This document shows, one piece after another, positions 24,501 through 37,598 of a stretch of 64,000 nucleotides of DNA. How positions within the stretch are numbered: the stretch's first letter is position 1; the number at the start of each line of letters is the position of its first letter. This DNA comes from Diadema setosum (Eukaryota > Echinodermata > Echinoidea > Diadematoida > Diadematidae): positions 35,151,200 to 35,215,199 of the forward strand of contig CM067067.1 in assembly GCA_033980235.1 (NCBI GenBank), written 5' to 3'. Under the pieces are notes generated by a model. That model was not told the DNA's origin. It did not search any database and saw nothing but the letters and a program-made list of their open reading frames with translations. A program made the position numbers and the translations under genes.

Positions 24501-25026
24501 ATGGCGGGGAATTTCACCGAGACAGGGGACCTGTGGCTGCTCTCGACGCTTCCATCATCGCTGGCTTCAACGTCCCACTCATACTCACGATCGTCAACAA
24601 ACGTCCTGCCGACCACCATGGAAGAGGGTTCACGGGGTGGTCCGACGACCGTGGCCATCGTCGAAGTCACGGCCATGTCGATAATCCTCGCCATCGCCAT
24701 CCTGGGCAACGTCGGACTCATCTTAATCATTCTTACGGACGTCAGGCTGCGAACGGTGCACAATAAGATGGTGATCAACCTCGCTGCGTGCGGACTATTC
24801 ACCGTGGTCGCCAACGGACCCTTCATCCTCTCCACTCTCGTGAAGGAGGAATGGATATACGGTGATCATTGGTGTCAGTTTAACGGCTTCACGACATCGG
24901 TCTACGGTTTGGCCGTCGTGCTCACCCTTGCAATCATTTCCATTAACCGCTACCAGATCATCGGACCCGTGACTCGCCGGCAGAGTCCCTGGGTCACCAA
25001 CAAGAGAATACCGCTCGTGGTCGCAG
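24501..25026 (+). CDS. Rhodopsin-class GPCR, first long exon (N-terminus to TM3/ICL2), partial
   Basis: This encodes a seven-transmembrane receptor fragment of 175 codons plus one base, ending at the donor GCAG|GTAAGA. The N-terminus (1-50) is Ser/Thr-rich with an N-glycosylation site NFT at 4-6. TM1 spans about 51-78, with GN at 69-70. TM2 spans about 87-111. Cys125 is the expected TM3 disulphide cysteine, after Trp118 in the first extracellular loop. TM3 ends with ISINRY (146-151), so NRY replaces DRY. The usual TM2 aspartate (LAxAD) is replaced: NLAACG has Gly98. NRY and the loop spacing recall the GPR84/Tre1/Moody and melatonin-like receptors; I cannot choose between them. The ATG at 24501 has a favourable context; an in-frame ATG at 24348 would add 51 residues without a clear signal peptide. 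TM4-TM7 must lie on later exons, and none was recognised downstream. Confidence 0.85.
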
Positions 25027-28000
25027 GTAAGAGAGAGAGTCGCTTCTTTTGATGTGAGTGGGTGAACTTTGATCATCAACACTCTTATTATCATTATCTG
25101 TTGGAAACATTCGTATTGGGATATGCAAAAACATCCTTCTTTTTCAACATATGACAATCTCAATCAGATGTCGCATGCAGCAACATTCTACCGGTGCGGT
25201 GCTATGTCAGACCATGACATGACTGCATCTTTCAATGTCTCCTATTTTCCACTTTATTTTTCAAACTTTCCTTTTTGAAAGCGTTATGTTGACTTCCATT
25301 TTGTACGAGTGTCGATGAAATTCTTCTCTGTGTAAGATGAATGAAGTACTTGTTATAACACCTATTCGCTGCATAAACCCTCATCTACTTAGTATCATAC
25401 GGCTGCTGTATAGCTCTCAGATCGAACTAACAAAGACATTAAAGGAAAAACCATAGAACACAAGAGAGATGAGATATGGTGTTTGATGATGATTATCTAC
25501 TTTCTCAAAGTCAACATTACAAAGAGTCAAATCCTGAATTTGCTAGGAATTTTTGTTCTTTATTTCCACATAAGTTGATTTGATTCGTCGAAAATTGAGG
25601 GAGTTTCTTTTTTTTTGCGAAAATGAGAGGAATCACTTTTTTTTTCAGTCTAACCAATGTTTTCAAGATCTCAGAACAGCAATTGATGCATTATAGCAGA
25701 GACAAATATGTTTCTTGCTTAGACTTCATTGTAACAGCAACACGTTATCAACTGACATAATGCCTGACAAATCGAATTACGTTGTGGTCAAGATGAATTT
25801 AACCCTTGAAGAGAGAAAGAAAATACAACAACAGCAACAACAACAACTGAAACAACTTGGATTGGTTTCTCTTGAGCTATAATTTTACAAGCTATCAGTA
25901 CACCGGCCATCTTGAGGCGAAAAGGGGCGACATTTAAATGCGCTGTAATCTGTCAAAAGAAATCCATACCGTCTATTCCCTCAAGACCGTAACTTGCTCC
26001 TCTTACCACCCCACGCCACTTTCTCCCACTGATATTGGCGAAAAATGAGCAATTCAGAAGAAAGCTAGGAATCAGAAACTTACTGATCACCTGCTATAGA
26101 GAGGGCAACTTCCTTACCATCAATTTTATCACTCTGTCCTTTTTCTCTTGAATTTTGATAGGGCCTACTTTAAATCTGGACCCATGCCGTGCCCCCTCTA
26201 CTTAACGCCATGACCCAAATTATCGACCCCTCTCCACGGCATGTCGCCCGTTACCCTTCTCCTATCTGATTCTGAGATTACTCATTCGAATCGTAGCCTC
26301 GAGTGGACGTTTGAGTACAGGTGCAATTGCTATTCTCAAAAGACAGATTGGGCAGGTGACCTGAGATGTTTGAACCAACGAGGCCTTTTCATGACACAGC
26401 TCTATGTAATTTCTTTGCTGGTATTAATTGGAAAAGATAACATGGGAAACAAAAAAGTATTGGGAAAGCCACAAAAATGACACTTTTGTGGTTATGAAAT
26501 TCCTCAGATACGTCCAAAAGTTAACGACCCTGCCTTGAAATTGATAACGATTGATATCAATTTATATTTCTTTCACATTTTCACATTTCACGATTATCAG
26601 CGTAAATTGTAAAAAAAGCAAATGATTCTATCGATCTGCCTATCGATCTATGAGGTAAATCACATATTTACACAATGCATAATACTGTTTACCAATAGAC
26701 AATATTGATAGATGGATAGATACATAATTATATAATAAATGTTTGAATGTGTGTAACTTATGCATATACACGTATACTAGAGTACTCGAATACACATACT
26801 AATAAAAGAACATATGTATACTACATACATGTATAATATATGTGTGTGTGCGTGTGAGCGTGTGTATGTGCGTGTGTGTGAGCGAACCAGAGAGAGAGAG
26901 GGATAATCTGGTGTATAATAATACTTTTTTTATGCTGAATGTCTCAATGGCCTCCTCGGTGTCTGCAACAAGTTCATCTAACTCAAACATTGCTGATGTC
27001 TGCATGTGCTTGATCGAAATCCTTCCTCATTCATCGTGCACTGTAGATTCAGAGGAAATGAGTAGAAGAGTCTCAGAGGATAGTGAATAGACGAGTGCGT
27101 TTGAAGACGGGGTGGGGGGGGGGGGGCTCGTGAGAAGTATCGCATCTGATCACTGCGGGACGAATCTTCACTGATCCACTCGGATTATTTCCGTCACTCA
27201 AGTCTACGAGCAGGCCTTTTGTTTCTTTGTTTCCAGGGAATCGCTTGGTCCTGGAAGATAATCAAAGTCCCACACGAAAAAGAACTCTGCAAGTAATTGA
27301 AACACATAGAGAATATGTAAGAGTTTAAGCTTAGTTTCATAATTCTCGACTGCAGCAGTGTATTCTCTGACATTTCGTGGATTGGTGTGGTGATTATGTA
27401 GAAGGGAAGAACATTCTAAGGATTTAAAGAGAAAAGATGTGAATATGGAGGAACTGATATCATTCTCGGTTGAGCAGTGACTTCATGAGCTGAGCTTACA
27501 CCACATTAGAAATTAGCAGGCATGCAGAGCAAACTCTACTCTAGCTTCTCGCAGAACACTTTCGCCCGTGTTACATAAAACGACTCCATACAATTTACAC
27601 CTCATCCAGTTCCGGAGGTACCCTTACAGTTCCGGGGTGTCTGTCCATCAGTTTGTTCGCCCGCACACCTCAGATCTTGGTATGACGCGTGAAAATCCCC
27701 TTGACTATATTTTCATGATACCAATACTTGGCCCAGAGATGCTACGTGAGGTACAGATCCGTAAAGGTCGTAGGTCAAATATTATTGAAGTTTGGTATAT
27801 CTTATAGGGATGATCGAAATCGTTAGGCAGTCATTTGCATGACTCTGTAATGAAAGATCAAGTGAAATGAGTCAAATTCACATAATGATATTTCTATTCA
27901 TAACGTCAGCTAGGAAATGTCTAGAAAATCACAACTTGGTAGAGCTGCTTATAAATGAATTAACATGTAATATTTTAAGAGGTAAAACGTATAATATTCA

Positions 28001-29178
28001 ATTCACATCATTACTATACTTTAGTCAGGAGGCTATTTTCAGGCCGTAACTTTATCTGAAATGTGTCAAGTTAATAATGTCCACTGGTTTGCAAGAAAAG
28101 TTAGAATGAACAGAGGCTTATTGGCACGAAATGATTAGGGCGAAAGATCAAAGGTCAATGACAATCGGTAGAGACATTTATAGGTAAATTCCTCATTATC
28201 GAACCATGTAACTTAGGATTGGAAATTATAGGACCAATAGGAATTATGCTTTGATGATGATACGTAATAGATAGAACTAATCTTGTGACACTTTTTCTTT
28301 GTGCAAGGAGAATCAATCGTAAATCCTTTTGGTCAATGATCAAGACCAATTAACTTCATCTAAATGCAAATGAACAGTCACACCGAACGGCAGAATACAG
28401 AGATTGCGCGAACAGGCGGAGACGACAAAATCCTCTGAGCGCTTCAGTGGGATTAATCTCCCCCTTCTCTCTCTTTTTTCTTAAGGAATTCCAGACGATT
28501 TTCATAATTTCATATCATGTAATACATAAATTGATAGTGCCATAATATAGATTTGTGGAACTAATTGTTGTCACCGAGCAAATAAGCCAATACTCTGAAA
28601 ACCCCAAAACAAGTTACACTGACCAAGAATGATGACATAGAGGAGACTCACATATTCCAGTAATGTATATTCTTATGTGAAGCTGTTATGTCATCATCCT
28701 CGTTCATTGTGATTTGTTATGAATATTGAAATCATTGATATTCCCCATCCCAATCACTATAAATTTTGAAACTCTGTACCCAGTAATAACTAATATATTT
28801 GTAGCTGCTCAAATGCAAAAGTCTAAACATCATTCGGAGTTCTCCTTTAAAATCATTCTGATCGAGGCCATTATTTCCGGGAATCGTTTCATGAATCGCG
28901 AGAGTGTGATGACTGAATCAAATTTATGTTGCCATATCATTTCTTTTGTATCACTTGCCCTGGTCATAGAGTCTGTATCTGATAGCAAGCTCAAGGAGCA
29001 CTCTGTTAAATTGGTCAGTTATGATAATCAGCCAATCAGTTTTCGTCCTGTCCAATACGCACAGGTAGTGCACACACATGTACACACATGATTATTATAA
29101 TATGCATGTCTTTGTGTGTATATCATGTGTGCATGTATAATTCCTCCTATAAGTAGTACCTTCATGGCTCACTGATTT
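25027..29178. other. Noncoding interval (intron or 3' flank of the GPCR exon)
   Basis: No TM4-TM7 coding sequence was found. It contains short GT-rich tracts (26840-26880) and a G-run (27108-27126). A 121-codon open frame at 28726-29091 has low-complexity AT-driven composition and no recognisable family. Confidence 0.35.
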
Positions 29179-29330
29179 CTAGAGAGCCCTGCCGTCAATA
29201 CTATTCCCCCGAACATTGTTATAGGTATCAATTTTGACGTCCGGGTGAAGAGGGTCAGTCAACTCGTCCAGGCAGTGTGTCTGCACAGTTCGGGACTTGG
29301 TCCCCTCATCTCTATTATCTGTAAGAGCTA
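29179..29330 (-). mobile_element. SINE 3'-half fragment
   Basis: Resembles the SINE at 40188-40385 in the same orientation: AGAGAGCCCTGCCGTCAATA against AGAAGGCCCTGCCATCATTA, then a CCGGGTGAAGAGGG block. The tRNA-like head is decayed. Confidence 0.5.
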
Positions 29331-31038
29331 TAGGGACCTCCGGCCGTTTCGTTAACGCCGCTATTGTAACATGTCGATGATTGTATTTCCCGCGGTATGA
29401 TAATCTTCGCCTATGTTGTTAGGTTGATTCCTACATCCATGGCTTCTGCCAGATCAACTGCAATTATCTCAACTTAAACCAATAACAAACATCTTCAAGA
29501 AAAAGCGCCCAATCTTCATCCTCTGCACCACAGCCCCCTCTCTTGTTCATGTTTAATCAATCTCGATATAAACAAGTGAATTAGTAAAACGGCCGCGGAG
29601 CTAAGTTACAGAATCGAATTCGACAGCTCAGTTATCTTGCTGTAACACTGCATTAGTATATTTTACGTTCGAAACCATCTAAATTCTAGCCATCACTCCA
29701 CCAAGAAAAGTTACCCTCTTCTGTTTATTTAGCATTTCTTTTTGTGAGTACACCTAAGTGGGTTTATGTGAAGATAAACAGCATAATCATGTTCTCTTCG
29801 AGGAAAATAATGAATAAGTTATTTTAACAATGGTGAGGATGAATTGATACAGTACCAGAACGGACGTTACACTGGTCGCCCACACATCTCGTAATGACTC
29901 TAACTACTAATGGAGCAATTTCCTTCTTTTTCCTTCTTCATTCTTTTTCTTAGTCTTCTTCCTCATCCCCCTCACCTCCATCACCATCACCTCTTCCTCC
30001 TCTTCACTTCATCCTATTTCTCCTCCTCCTCCTCCTTTTCCTCCTCCTTCTCCTTTTTATAATTGAATGATATCTTTTATTCTCGATATATTGTAGTCAC
30101 TACAAACTTAACGATGCTGTTTTCATTTTAAGTATTATTAAATTCTTCAACGCCACTATTGCCATCGCTGTTAATCCTATTGTTGTCTTTCCTTCTTTTT
30201 TTTTTTTCATTGGCATGACCACAATCATCACCACATTTTTCCTCCGGCTAGTTTAATGTTCGCTTGACGCCGTCTCGTTTAAAATAACAAACTGCCATCT
30301 TGCTACATCAGCAATCTTATATGAGCGCAGTAACTTGTAAACATTCGTTTCCAAGGGTTTCGAACATGGGTAGTTAAATGTGTATACAAGTTGAAATTAA
30401 AATGACTTACTGCAGATGTCCCCTATGATGAATTGCGGGACATAAACACTCCAAAATACTCGTTTCCCCTCTCCCATTGCTTCTGGATCCGGGGAAGTGA
30501 TGAGAATTTTAATGATGCACGTCTTTTTAATCATTCGGCAAAGGATTTACGTGATACTTTGTTTATATTCAACTCGACAAGTGAAAAGTGTAGAGCAGAG
30601 TTTAAAGACACACTGTGCTCGTTAGGGGGTGTTTACGTTTGTGTGCTTTTGCGACCGAGGACATAACATGTAAGGAGACATACTGCTGTTACAATATGGG
30701 GAAATTTCCGATGGTAAATGACAGGTAAAGTGTAGTGAACTTCACGAAGCAACTGCCCATCTCGAGAATTATATGTATAACGCCATGCGAATCTTTTAAC
30801 ATGATAATTATTCATATATACTCTATGTTGCGTCTTACATCAAGAAGTATACAGACGCTTTGAAAATCAGTTATACCGAAAAATATGTGGCCCTTTTGCC
30901 TGTCTACCTTAATTCTTGCTTTATTCATTCGTGAAACAGCCATTAACATTGCGTGTGCAAATATCGTAAACCATGAAGCCAATATTAAAGTATCATTTGT
31001 GATCGGAATTTTAGTATTCTTTGTAATCACTTGTCCAT
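29331..31038. other. Noncoding interval with pyrimidine-rich tract
   Basis: A CTT/CTC-rich strand-asymmetric tract lies at about 29920-30058. Nothing else recognised. Confidence 0.4.
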
Positions 31039-31114
31039 TGTAAATCAAGTTAAAAGTTATATATATATATAATTATATATTTATATATATATATATATAA
31101 CTTTTAACTTGATT

Positions 31115-31147
<33 letters not shown>

Positions 31148-31161
31148 CTTTTAACTTGATT

Positions 31162-31203
<42 letters not shown>
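31039..31203. repeat. AT-rich palindrome with three copies of a 25-bp arm
   Basis: TGTAAATCAAGTTAAAAGTT (31039) is followed by TA repeats and its exact complement ending at 31118. The complement occurs again at 31141-31165, then (TA)n runs to 31203. The arms could form a cruciform. Confidence 0.85.
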
Positions 31204-31208
<5 letters not shown>

Positions 31209-31489
31209 TCATAGGGAAACTGTTTTAATGCTTCTTCCCAAAGTACGATTATAAGTGGAAATTGTCTCCTGGATAGACAAAACGAAAGCGAGTCATTCAG
31301 CTGGCAATGTTTGAACTGTAAAAACGACTGATTTTGCGCACCAGGGTTTTGTATATATAAAGAATTCAGGGCACGACACAAAATTAGAAGTTAAATGGGA
31401 CCAAAATCCTTGTCAGTCGAGAAAGAAACAACAAAACTGACACTCTCTCGTCTGCCTATGGAACGCCATTAAGGAAACAATACAAAATT

Positions 31490-31920
31490 CATTTCACTCC
31501 AGCCAATATTCATTTCACTTTTAACAAATACATTTCACTCACAAACATTGATTTTACTTTTTATAAAAATACATTTCACTTTTCACAATAATACATTTCA
31601 CTTTTAAATTAGAATTCATTTCACTTTTCACAAAAATACATTTCACTTTTGCATTAAACTTCATCTCACTTTTCACAAAAATACATTTCACTTTTGAATT
31701 AAAATTCATTTCACTTTTCACAAAAATACATTTCACTTTTACATAAAGATTCATTTCACTTTTCATAAAAATACATTTCACTTTTAGATACAAATTCATT
31801 TCACTTTTAGATACAAATTCATTTCACTCTTCACAAAAATACATTTCACTTTGGCGTACCATATCACTCAGACGAAACCATTTCACTCTGATAAAACCAT
31901 TTCACTCTGATACAAAAAAA
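31490..31920 (-). repeat. Left-arm tandem AGTGAAATG array
   Basis: About 20 CATTTCACTTTT units (plus strand), in inverse orientation to the right-arm array. The minus strand is open through 81 codons because the repeat period is a multiple of three. Confidence 0.9.
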
Positions 31921-32054
31921 AATACGTTCCTCTTTTTTCCCGGCCAAAAGGTGGCGCCAGTCTGAGAGGAGTCACAGTGCCATGGCACTTTGTTAGCACT
32001 GAGCCGAGGTGAGTAGCCGGCCAGCTGGCCGGCTGGCTATGCATGCAGTACCTA

Positions 32055-34377
32055 GTAGCCAGTCAGTCGGCAAGCCCGAAAAAACCCGTCTAGAATATCC
32101 AAGTCCTCGCACGCGAGTTGACCCCGCAAGTCATAGAGAGCGCGATTGGAGAATCGTTTTGAAATGCTCATATCTTGGTCACTGAATTACGTTTTCACAT
32201 GATTTTTCTTTTATTTGATAGGTAAAGGTTAAAACTTGGATGCTTCCTTGTTGATTTTTCCAAGAACGACATGAAAGATTATCAACTTCGTGGCTAACTA
32301 ATTGCAGATGTTCCGGTAATAATGGATACAGATATTCTTCTAAAATTCTCCTAAAAGTCTTCTTTTTCATCGTAAAGCACCAACAAAAGTTATATCATGT
32401 CAAAGGAAATTTATTCAGCTTTAAGATGATACCTAAAAGTGTAATGTGATGATTTGTAGATGGGTCAGCAGCCAGCTGATATCATAGGGATGTCATTCCT
32501 TTTTTTTCTCGGCACGAAATCGCGAAGTACTGTACTGTCCCACATATAGAAATTGACGTGTGTCTTCGATGCCTTTGTACGTGTGTGTTACTGTATGAGC
32601 GACCCCAACGTAAATACACGTGGTCAGTTTCGAGCGTCTGGCTGTGATATACTGTACTTGTGTATGTCATTAGACATTACGTACTAATAGTCTACAGCCT
32701 CTTGCTGGGCCTCCCTCTCTCTCTCTCTCTCTCCCTCTCTTTTTTGATTATATGTCTTGTTCTTGTTATTCATAATACAATGTATGTTTGTTTTGTTTGC
32801 TTTTGTCCACCCTTCTGATTTCGTCAACAGGAAGTGTCTGATTCTCAGTTTCATTCTGCCATCAATCATTCACATCACTCTCTCTCAATTCAAAGCATCC
32901 TAAGCATCCACTCAAATACATTATAACCACTACTTATACTGTTCACTCCGCTAAAGTGAACACAGTTACATTATATCGAAATTCCGCTTACATTATCCAC
33001 CTTTTTTTTTTTTACATGCTTGGTTATAACAACATTTTGATATAACAAAAGAAAGCTGTTGATCCCAAGGACTTCACTACATTACTTCACTCTATTACTA
33101 TAGGCCTACCTAACTAGGCAGAGAAATTTACATACATTATTGCACGTGCCATTCTCATCAATTAAAAAAATACCTTTTTTTTTCATTAATAACAACAGAG
33201 AAAGGAGCACAATCCACAAGTTTTTTTTTTCTTTATAAATGTATATACATCTCCATATATATATATATTTATTTATTACATGTAAGTGTTGAAAGAACTA
33301 CATTGCAGTTAAGTTTCAAGGTATCCACCAATCTTCATGACAATGTATCACACACAATAAAAAAAAATACCTAAAGTAAGAGCTGCATAAGCAGTCTACA
33401 GTTTTATCTACTTTTTAGCAGTATAGTCAAATGCAGTCTTAGATCATTTTATTTTTTTTTATTTATAACTCTCATTTATTTATTCATCCATTTATTAATT
33501 ATTTTTAATTTTTTGGTGGTGGTATTGGACTCCGTCTCCAGCCAAGTGGCATGTAAGAGACCTGCGAAAGGTACAACTGTCAGCGGTCTTGTGAGTACAT
33601 GTAGGAACGCGAGTAGGATCAGTCTGCCTTGACTACAACAGTGACGTACAGTTAACATTTCAAAAAAAAAAAAATCTTCTGGTGAAACTCAGTAATAAGA
33701 CAAGAGCAAATGAATGTACCAGGTAGTTTGAACAATTGCAGAGCTACATTGTATGGAGCAGATCTGTACAAATAAAATGCCGGCAAATTTGACACTGGCA
33801 ATAAACAAACTATACTGATACCGATGTTGCACAAACATGAAACAGTTGTGAATATGGCTTGAATGTTATGTAAGTGAATAAAATCAAGCAAGAATACCAC
33901 AAATGTTTTGAGGCAATACTCTGTAAATTACATGCCATCTACACTGTCAAGGTTTCACTCAAATGATACATGTACAGAGATAACTTCATTAATAGTTCAA
34001 ACTGCATGAATGTTTGAGGGTGTACAAATGCCCTTGAGTACTCTGAAGGCAGGTACACATACGTGTATCTACTATAGTATTCACATCGCCAAGGTTTCAC
34101 ACACATGAATAGAGGGTGACAGTAAACTGGCAGCTGCAAGAGCAATTTGAAGGTGTACATGTATACATAATTATGAAGTGTACTTACTGGAAACAAAATG
34201 AAACATGTACAAAATATATAAACTTCGACAGTCCAAACAGCAGAGAATGTTTTGAAGGTGTACATATGCCCTTAAATACTTTGAAGGCAAGTACAATGTA
34301 TCTATTGGTCACACTGCCAATGTTTCAAACACATGAACTGGCAGCTGCATCAACAATTCAGAAGTGTACATACTACA
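32055..34377. other. Interior of the large foldback element, left half
   Basis: No confident gene. It includes a (CT)n tract near 32705-32735, a decayed pogo-like MITE (about 32940-33090), and two diverged copies of a segment with GAAGGTGTACA and ACTGGCAGCTGCA (about 34000-34200 and 34250-34380). Confidence 0.4.
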
Positions 34378-34384
34378 TATGAAG

Positions 34385-34545
34385 CAGGGGCGGATCCAGG
34401 AATTCCGTAAAGAGGGGACGCGTTTACAAAATTAAAGGGGGGTGCATGCACCCCTCCCCCCATTTTTTTCTTTTAATTTCTTTTGTTTAAACAAAAAATA
34501 AAGGGGGGCATGCGCCAGTTGCGGTCCTAACTGGATCCGCCAACG
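34385..34545. mobile_element. 161-bp hAT-like MITE inside the foldback element
   Basis: The ends CAGGGGCGGATCCAG and TGGATCCGCCAACG are inverted. TATGAAG is duplicated on both sides (34378-34384 and 34546-34552; seven of an expected eight bases). C- and G-runs lie next to the internal poly(T). Confidence 0.78.
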
Positions 34546-35101
34546 TATGAAGTACACTTACTGGAAACTAAACAGATAAAAAATTTAAAGTAACTTTAAA
34601 ACATCAATATTACTGGAAATCAAAGCAGACAGATTAGATTTGGCCTTATAGCATCTTGCAAAACATCTATGTGAAGAAATCTTTCATTCCCAACTTTAGC
34701 ATTGACTGTATATAATCTTATCTGAAATGTCAAAAGGCAAACTAATCATCCCAACATCTCTGTCAACTGAATACACATGTACACGTATCAGTACATGTAC
34801 ACAAGCAGTATCATACACATTTAAAATATCTGTGTGTCACTCTCTTCATGGTTATGACCGAGTGAATGATACAAATGTGTATTCGAACCCCTTACCAGTA
34901 ACAACACTCGACAACCCCGGGGTAGACTACAGGCCAACATGAAACCCCCCAGGTGTTATAAAATCTGCTCATCTTACAAATTGTACCTTTCACAAGGTCC
35001 ACAATTTTTCTTTATAGGTATCTAATAAGAGCATGCCCGTTCAATGCGAACATGTTCAAAATTTTGGTTGATTTGGTGGAAGTACTAATGTAATGAATCA
35101 T

Positions 35102-35225
35102 CTATCTAACTGTTGTGTCAAAATCTTCATCTTCCTTATCTCTTCTTGACCGTTCAATTCCTTTTGGTGACATACCTAGTGTATCTTCCTGATCGAACAG
35201 AATTCTTACGTCTTTGAAACCTCTT
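35102..35225 (-). CDS. Candidate coding exon, unknown gene (minus strand)
   Basis: After an acceptor CCCATTTCAG, one frame is open for about 40 codons, including ILFDQEDTLGMSPKGIERSR and KEDEDFDTTVR, to a TAG stop. In the phase that would follow the candidate exon at 35329-35460, the frame is instead KRFQRRKNSVRSGRYTRY and stops sooner. The phase conflict, the lack of a known family and the position inside a transposon keep this tentative. Confidence 0.25.
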
Positions 35226-35328
35226 CTGAAATGGGTCACAACCAAAATATTAGCAATAAAACATGCATACATGTACTAACTAAACCTCTTATAGTGCTTC
35301 AGTGATGATGTACAAATTAAATTCATAC

Positions 35329-35460
35329 CTTCAGCAACAAGACATGCCCCTGTCGAGTAATGGCTGTACGTCCAGATACTACTTCATACTGTACAATGTA
35401 CTTGCTTCCATAACATTTATCAAGAATATCATGAAGGATAATATTTAGTTTAATCAGGGC
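35329..35460 (-). CDS. Candidate coding exon, unknown gene (minus strand)
   Basis: Open for 44 codons (LIKLNIILHDILDKCYG, then SKYIVQYEVVSGRTAITRQ and GHVLLLK), ending at a consensus donor AAG|GTATGA. The composition is convincingly protein-like and a 3' exon candidate lies 100 bp downstream. I recognise no family. The acceptor is unclear. It may be a fragment of a host gene captured by the foldback element. Confidence 0.35.
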
Positions 35461-35646
35461 TCATTATTCTGCCATCTGTACAAACTCCAAAGTAATTTAA
35501 ATGCACATAATTTAACATATACTATCTTGCATAGTTCCACACACTGATGTATCTGTAATGGTCGAACTTCACATTTACTACAACAACCGTGCTTTTCAAA
35601 GAATATACATGTACATCCTCTTTACTAAAAATGTTACCGTAAAGAT

Positions 35647-35707
35647 GAATGAAGTTGATATACAGTAACATACTGTAATATGTTACAATTGTATATCAAC
35701 TTCATTC
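35647..35707. repeat. 61-nt hairpin
   Basis: Perfect 17-bp arms GAATGAAGTTGATATAC and complement, with a further ACAGTAACAT/ATGTTAC pairing inside. Could be a tiny MITE or a small-RNA hairpin. Confidence 0.6.
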
Positions 35708-36208
35708 TTCCTATTGTATCATTTCACATATTTAGCACCTTTCTGAGGTAGGTTATCATGATCACATACTGCTCTAGGTTTTTCAATGAAATGAAAAAGT
35801 TGACAGGTGTACTAATCAGTTGTTTCTATTCTTGTGAGGAAGTCACTCAGCGCTTGCAAAACAGCAGTGCTCTCCTTGATAAAAATCTGTCAGAGATTGA
35901 ATGGTACGTGTGTTCCAAGAAAACAAAATACACTATAGAACTGACAGTGTAGATCTTCTCGTTTATGTCATGCAGATTTTCCTGGAGGCCACAGAGAAGA
36001 GAATCACCTTAGATATGCATGTTCCATCGGTGTGATGTCAGGTACTGGGGATACCTACATATACAATGTGACACAAATAGAGAAAATTAATCATAGATGA
36101 TATTATAAACCATTATTCACAATAACATGTCCGAAAACATTATGTTGGAGTAAACCCCAATTCAAGCAGAGAGAAACTACAGACATGCACTGTACTATGG
36201 TAAACATA

Positions 36209-36437
36209 TGAAGAGTCTGTTCGCAAAAACCGATAAGTCCATTTTTGAAGATTTTCAAGTACGGTCTCTGTCATTAAGTACAAAATAACACCTTTTAAAT
36301 GAGATATTGGTCACTAAAGCTATGGTCAAAAGAAGCAAAAATTTTCTTAGTATTCTCTTTATTTTTCCTGACCTTTAATCGCAAATATCTCCATTTGGCA
36401 AATATGGACTTATCAGTTTTTGCGAACAAACTCTTCA
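36209..36437. mobile_element. 229-bp MITE inside the foldback element
   Basis: The ends TGAAGAGTCTGTTCGCAAAA and TTTTGCGAACAAACTCTTCA are inverted and extend to about 34 bp through GATAAGTCCAT. No clear target duplication. Confidence 0.65.
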
Positions 36438-37598
36438 GATTATTCTGAGAATAATTGCATTCATTCAGATATCCTCGTAAACTTTATTGTTACAAATTGT
36501 AGATGCGGAAGAATAATAATACATCTCTATATTTATTGACAACCTGTATACCAACTTGAAAAATTCAAATAGCCTGGTACTCTATTAGTGTTAACATTGC
36601 AGCCGGGTCAACTCTTAAACATGTCATGAAAATTATGTTTACATCAAATACTAGAATCGCTCTTGTGCCTTCTTTCTCCATGCGAAAGAAAAAAACTACT
36701 ACTACTAATAATATTGAATCTATACTGTTCTTGTTTGTATTAAGTGATGAGTAGGTGCCTAAATCATGTAATAATTAACTACTAAGAAATGAAGACTAAG
36801 ACCCTGTTTATCATAGACAGCATACACATTGTACACTGTACAATTTTTGTGAATAAGTTGTAAATTCAAATTTACAAATTGCCATCGCCACATACAATTG
36901 TAGGCCTACCGCCACCGGCCTACACTGACTCACTGTACACAACACACGATGTGATATCACAAAGTTCCAATTGAGCGAATGAACAACGCTAATTTCAATA
37001 TATGGGACTGACCCTGCACCTCCGCAGAGATCGTTCGGTACGGTCCGAAAAAGTCCCCTTCCGCACTAGATGCGATCGCGTGACCTTCCGGAGGACTAGA
37101 ATATATTATTTGGCCTCTAAAAATGCAATCTTCAGGCCTAATTTTTAACAAGTTATGCTTCTAGGGCACCGTCGATCTTGGTATCTGCGTAAAGCACGAA
37201 GTATTGCCGACCTGATGAACAAAAAGTCACATCAATCCCCTTTTTAGATGGGTCAGCAGCCAGCTATAAACACGGGAATGTTTTGAAAGAGGAAAAATAC
37301 TATGTCAACTTCGAGATACTATTTAAACGGCAAAAAAAATACTCATTTTGAACCGGAAAAAATAGCATGTCGATCACAAGAAGTCACACACCAAACTTAC
37401 CCCACAACATCGCTGTTGAAAAGCGTTGTAAAACACACGTTAATTATTCAGCAAGTCAGGCGTAGATTCAATTCTCGATGTAGTATGCATGTAACGGCAC
37501 GAGCGTGCATGTGAGTGAGGCCGAGGCGAGGACCGTCGACTAGACTGCTAGCTCGCCTCGCGTCGCTTCGCTTCCGCGCCAGCGTTAGCGCGCTAAAT

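Noticed and set aside
26799..27090. Coding exon (minus strand frame with FELDELVADTEEAIETFS)
   Set aside because: About 25 residues look protein-like, but the frame closes upstream with a stop before the only good acceptor, and the overlapping plus-strand frame is equally open.
28726..29091. 121-codon plus-strand gene
   Set aside because: The composition follows AT-rich background; no domain, splice or promoter evidence.
36957..37151. First exon of a minus-strand gene in the foldback interior
   Set aside because: The frame has no ATG at its start and an upstream in-frame stop; only a weak donor (GAG|GTGCAG) supports it.
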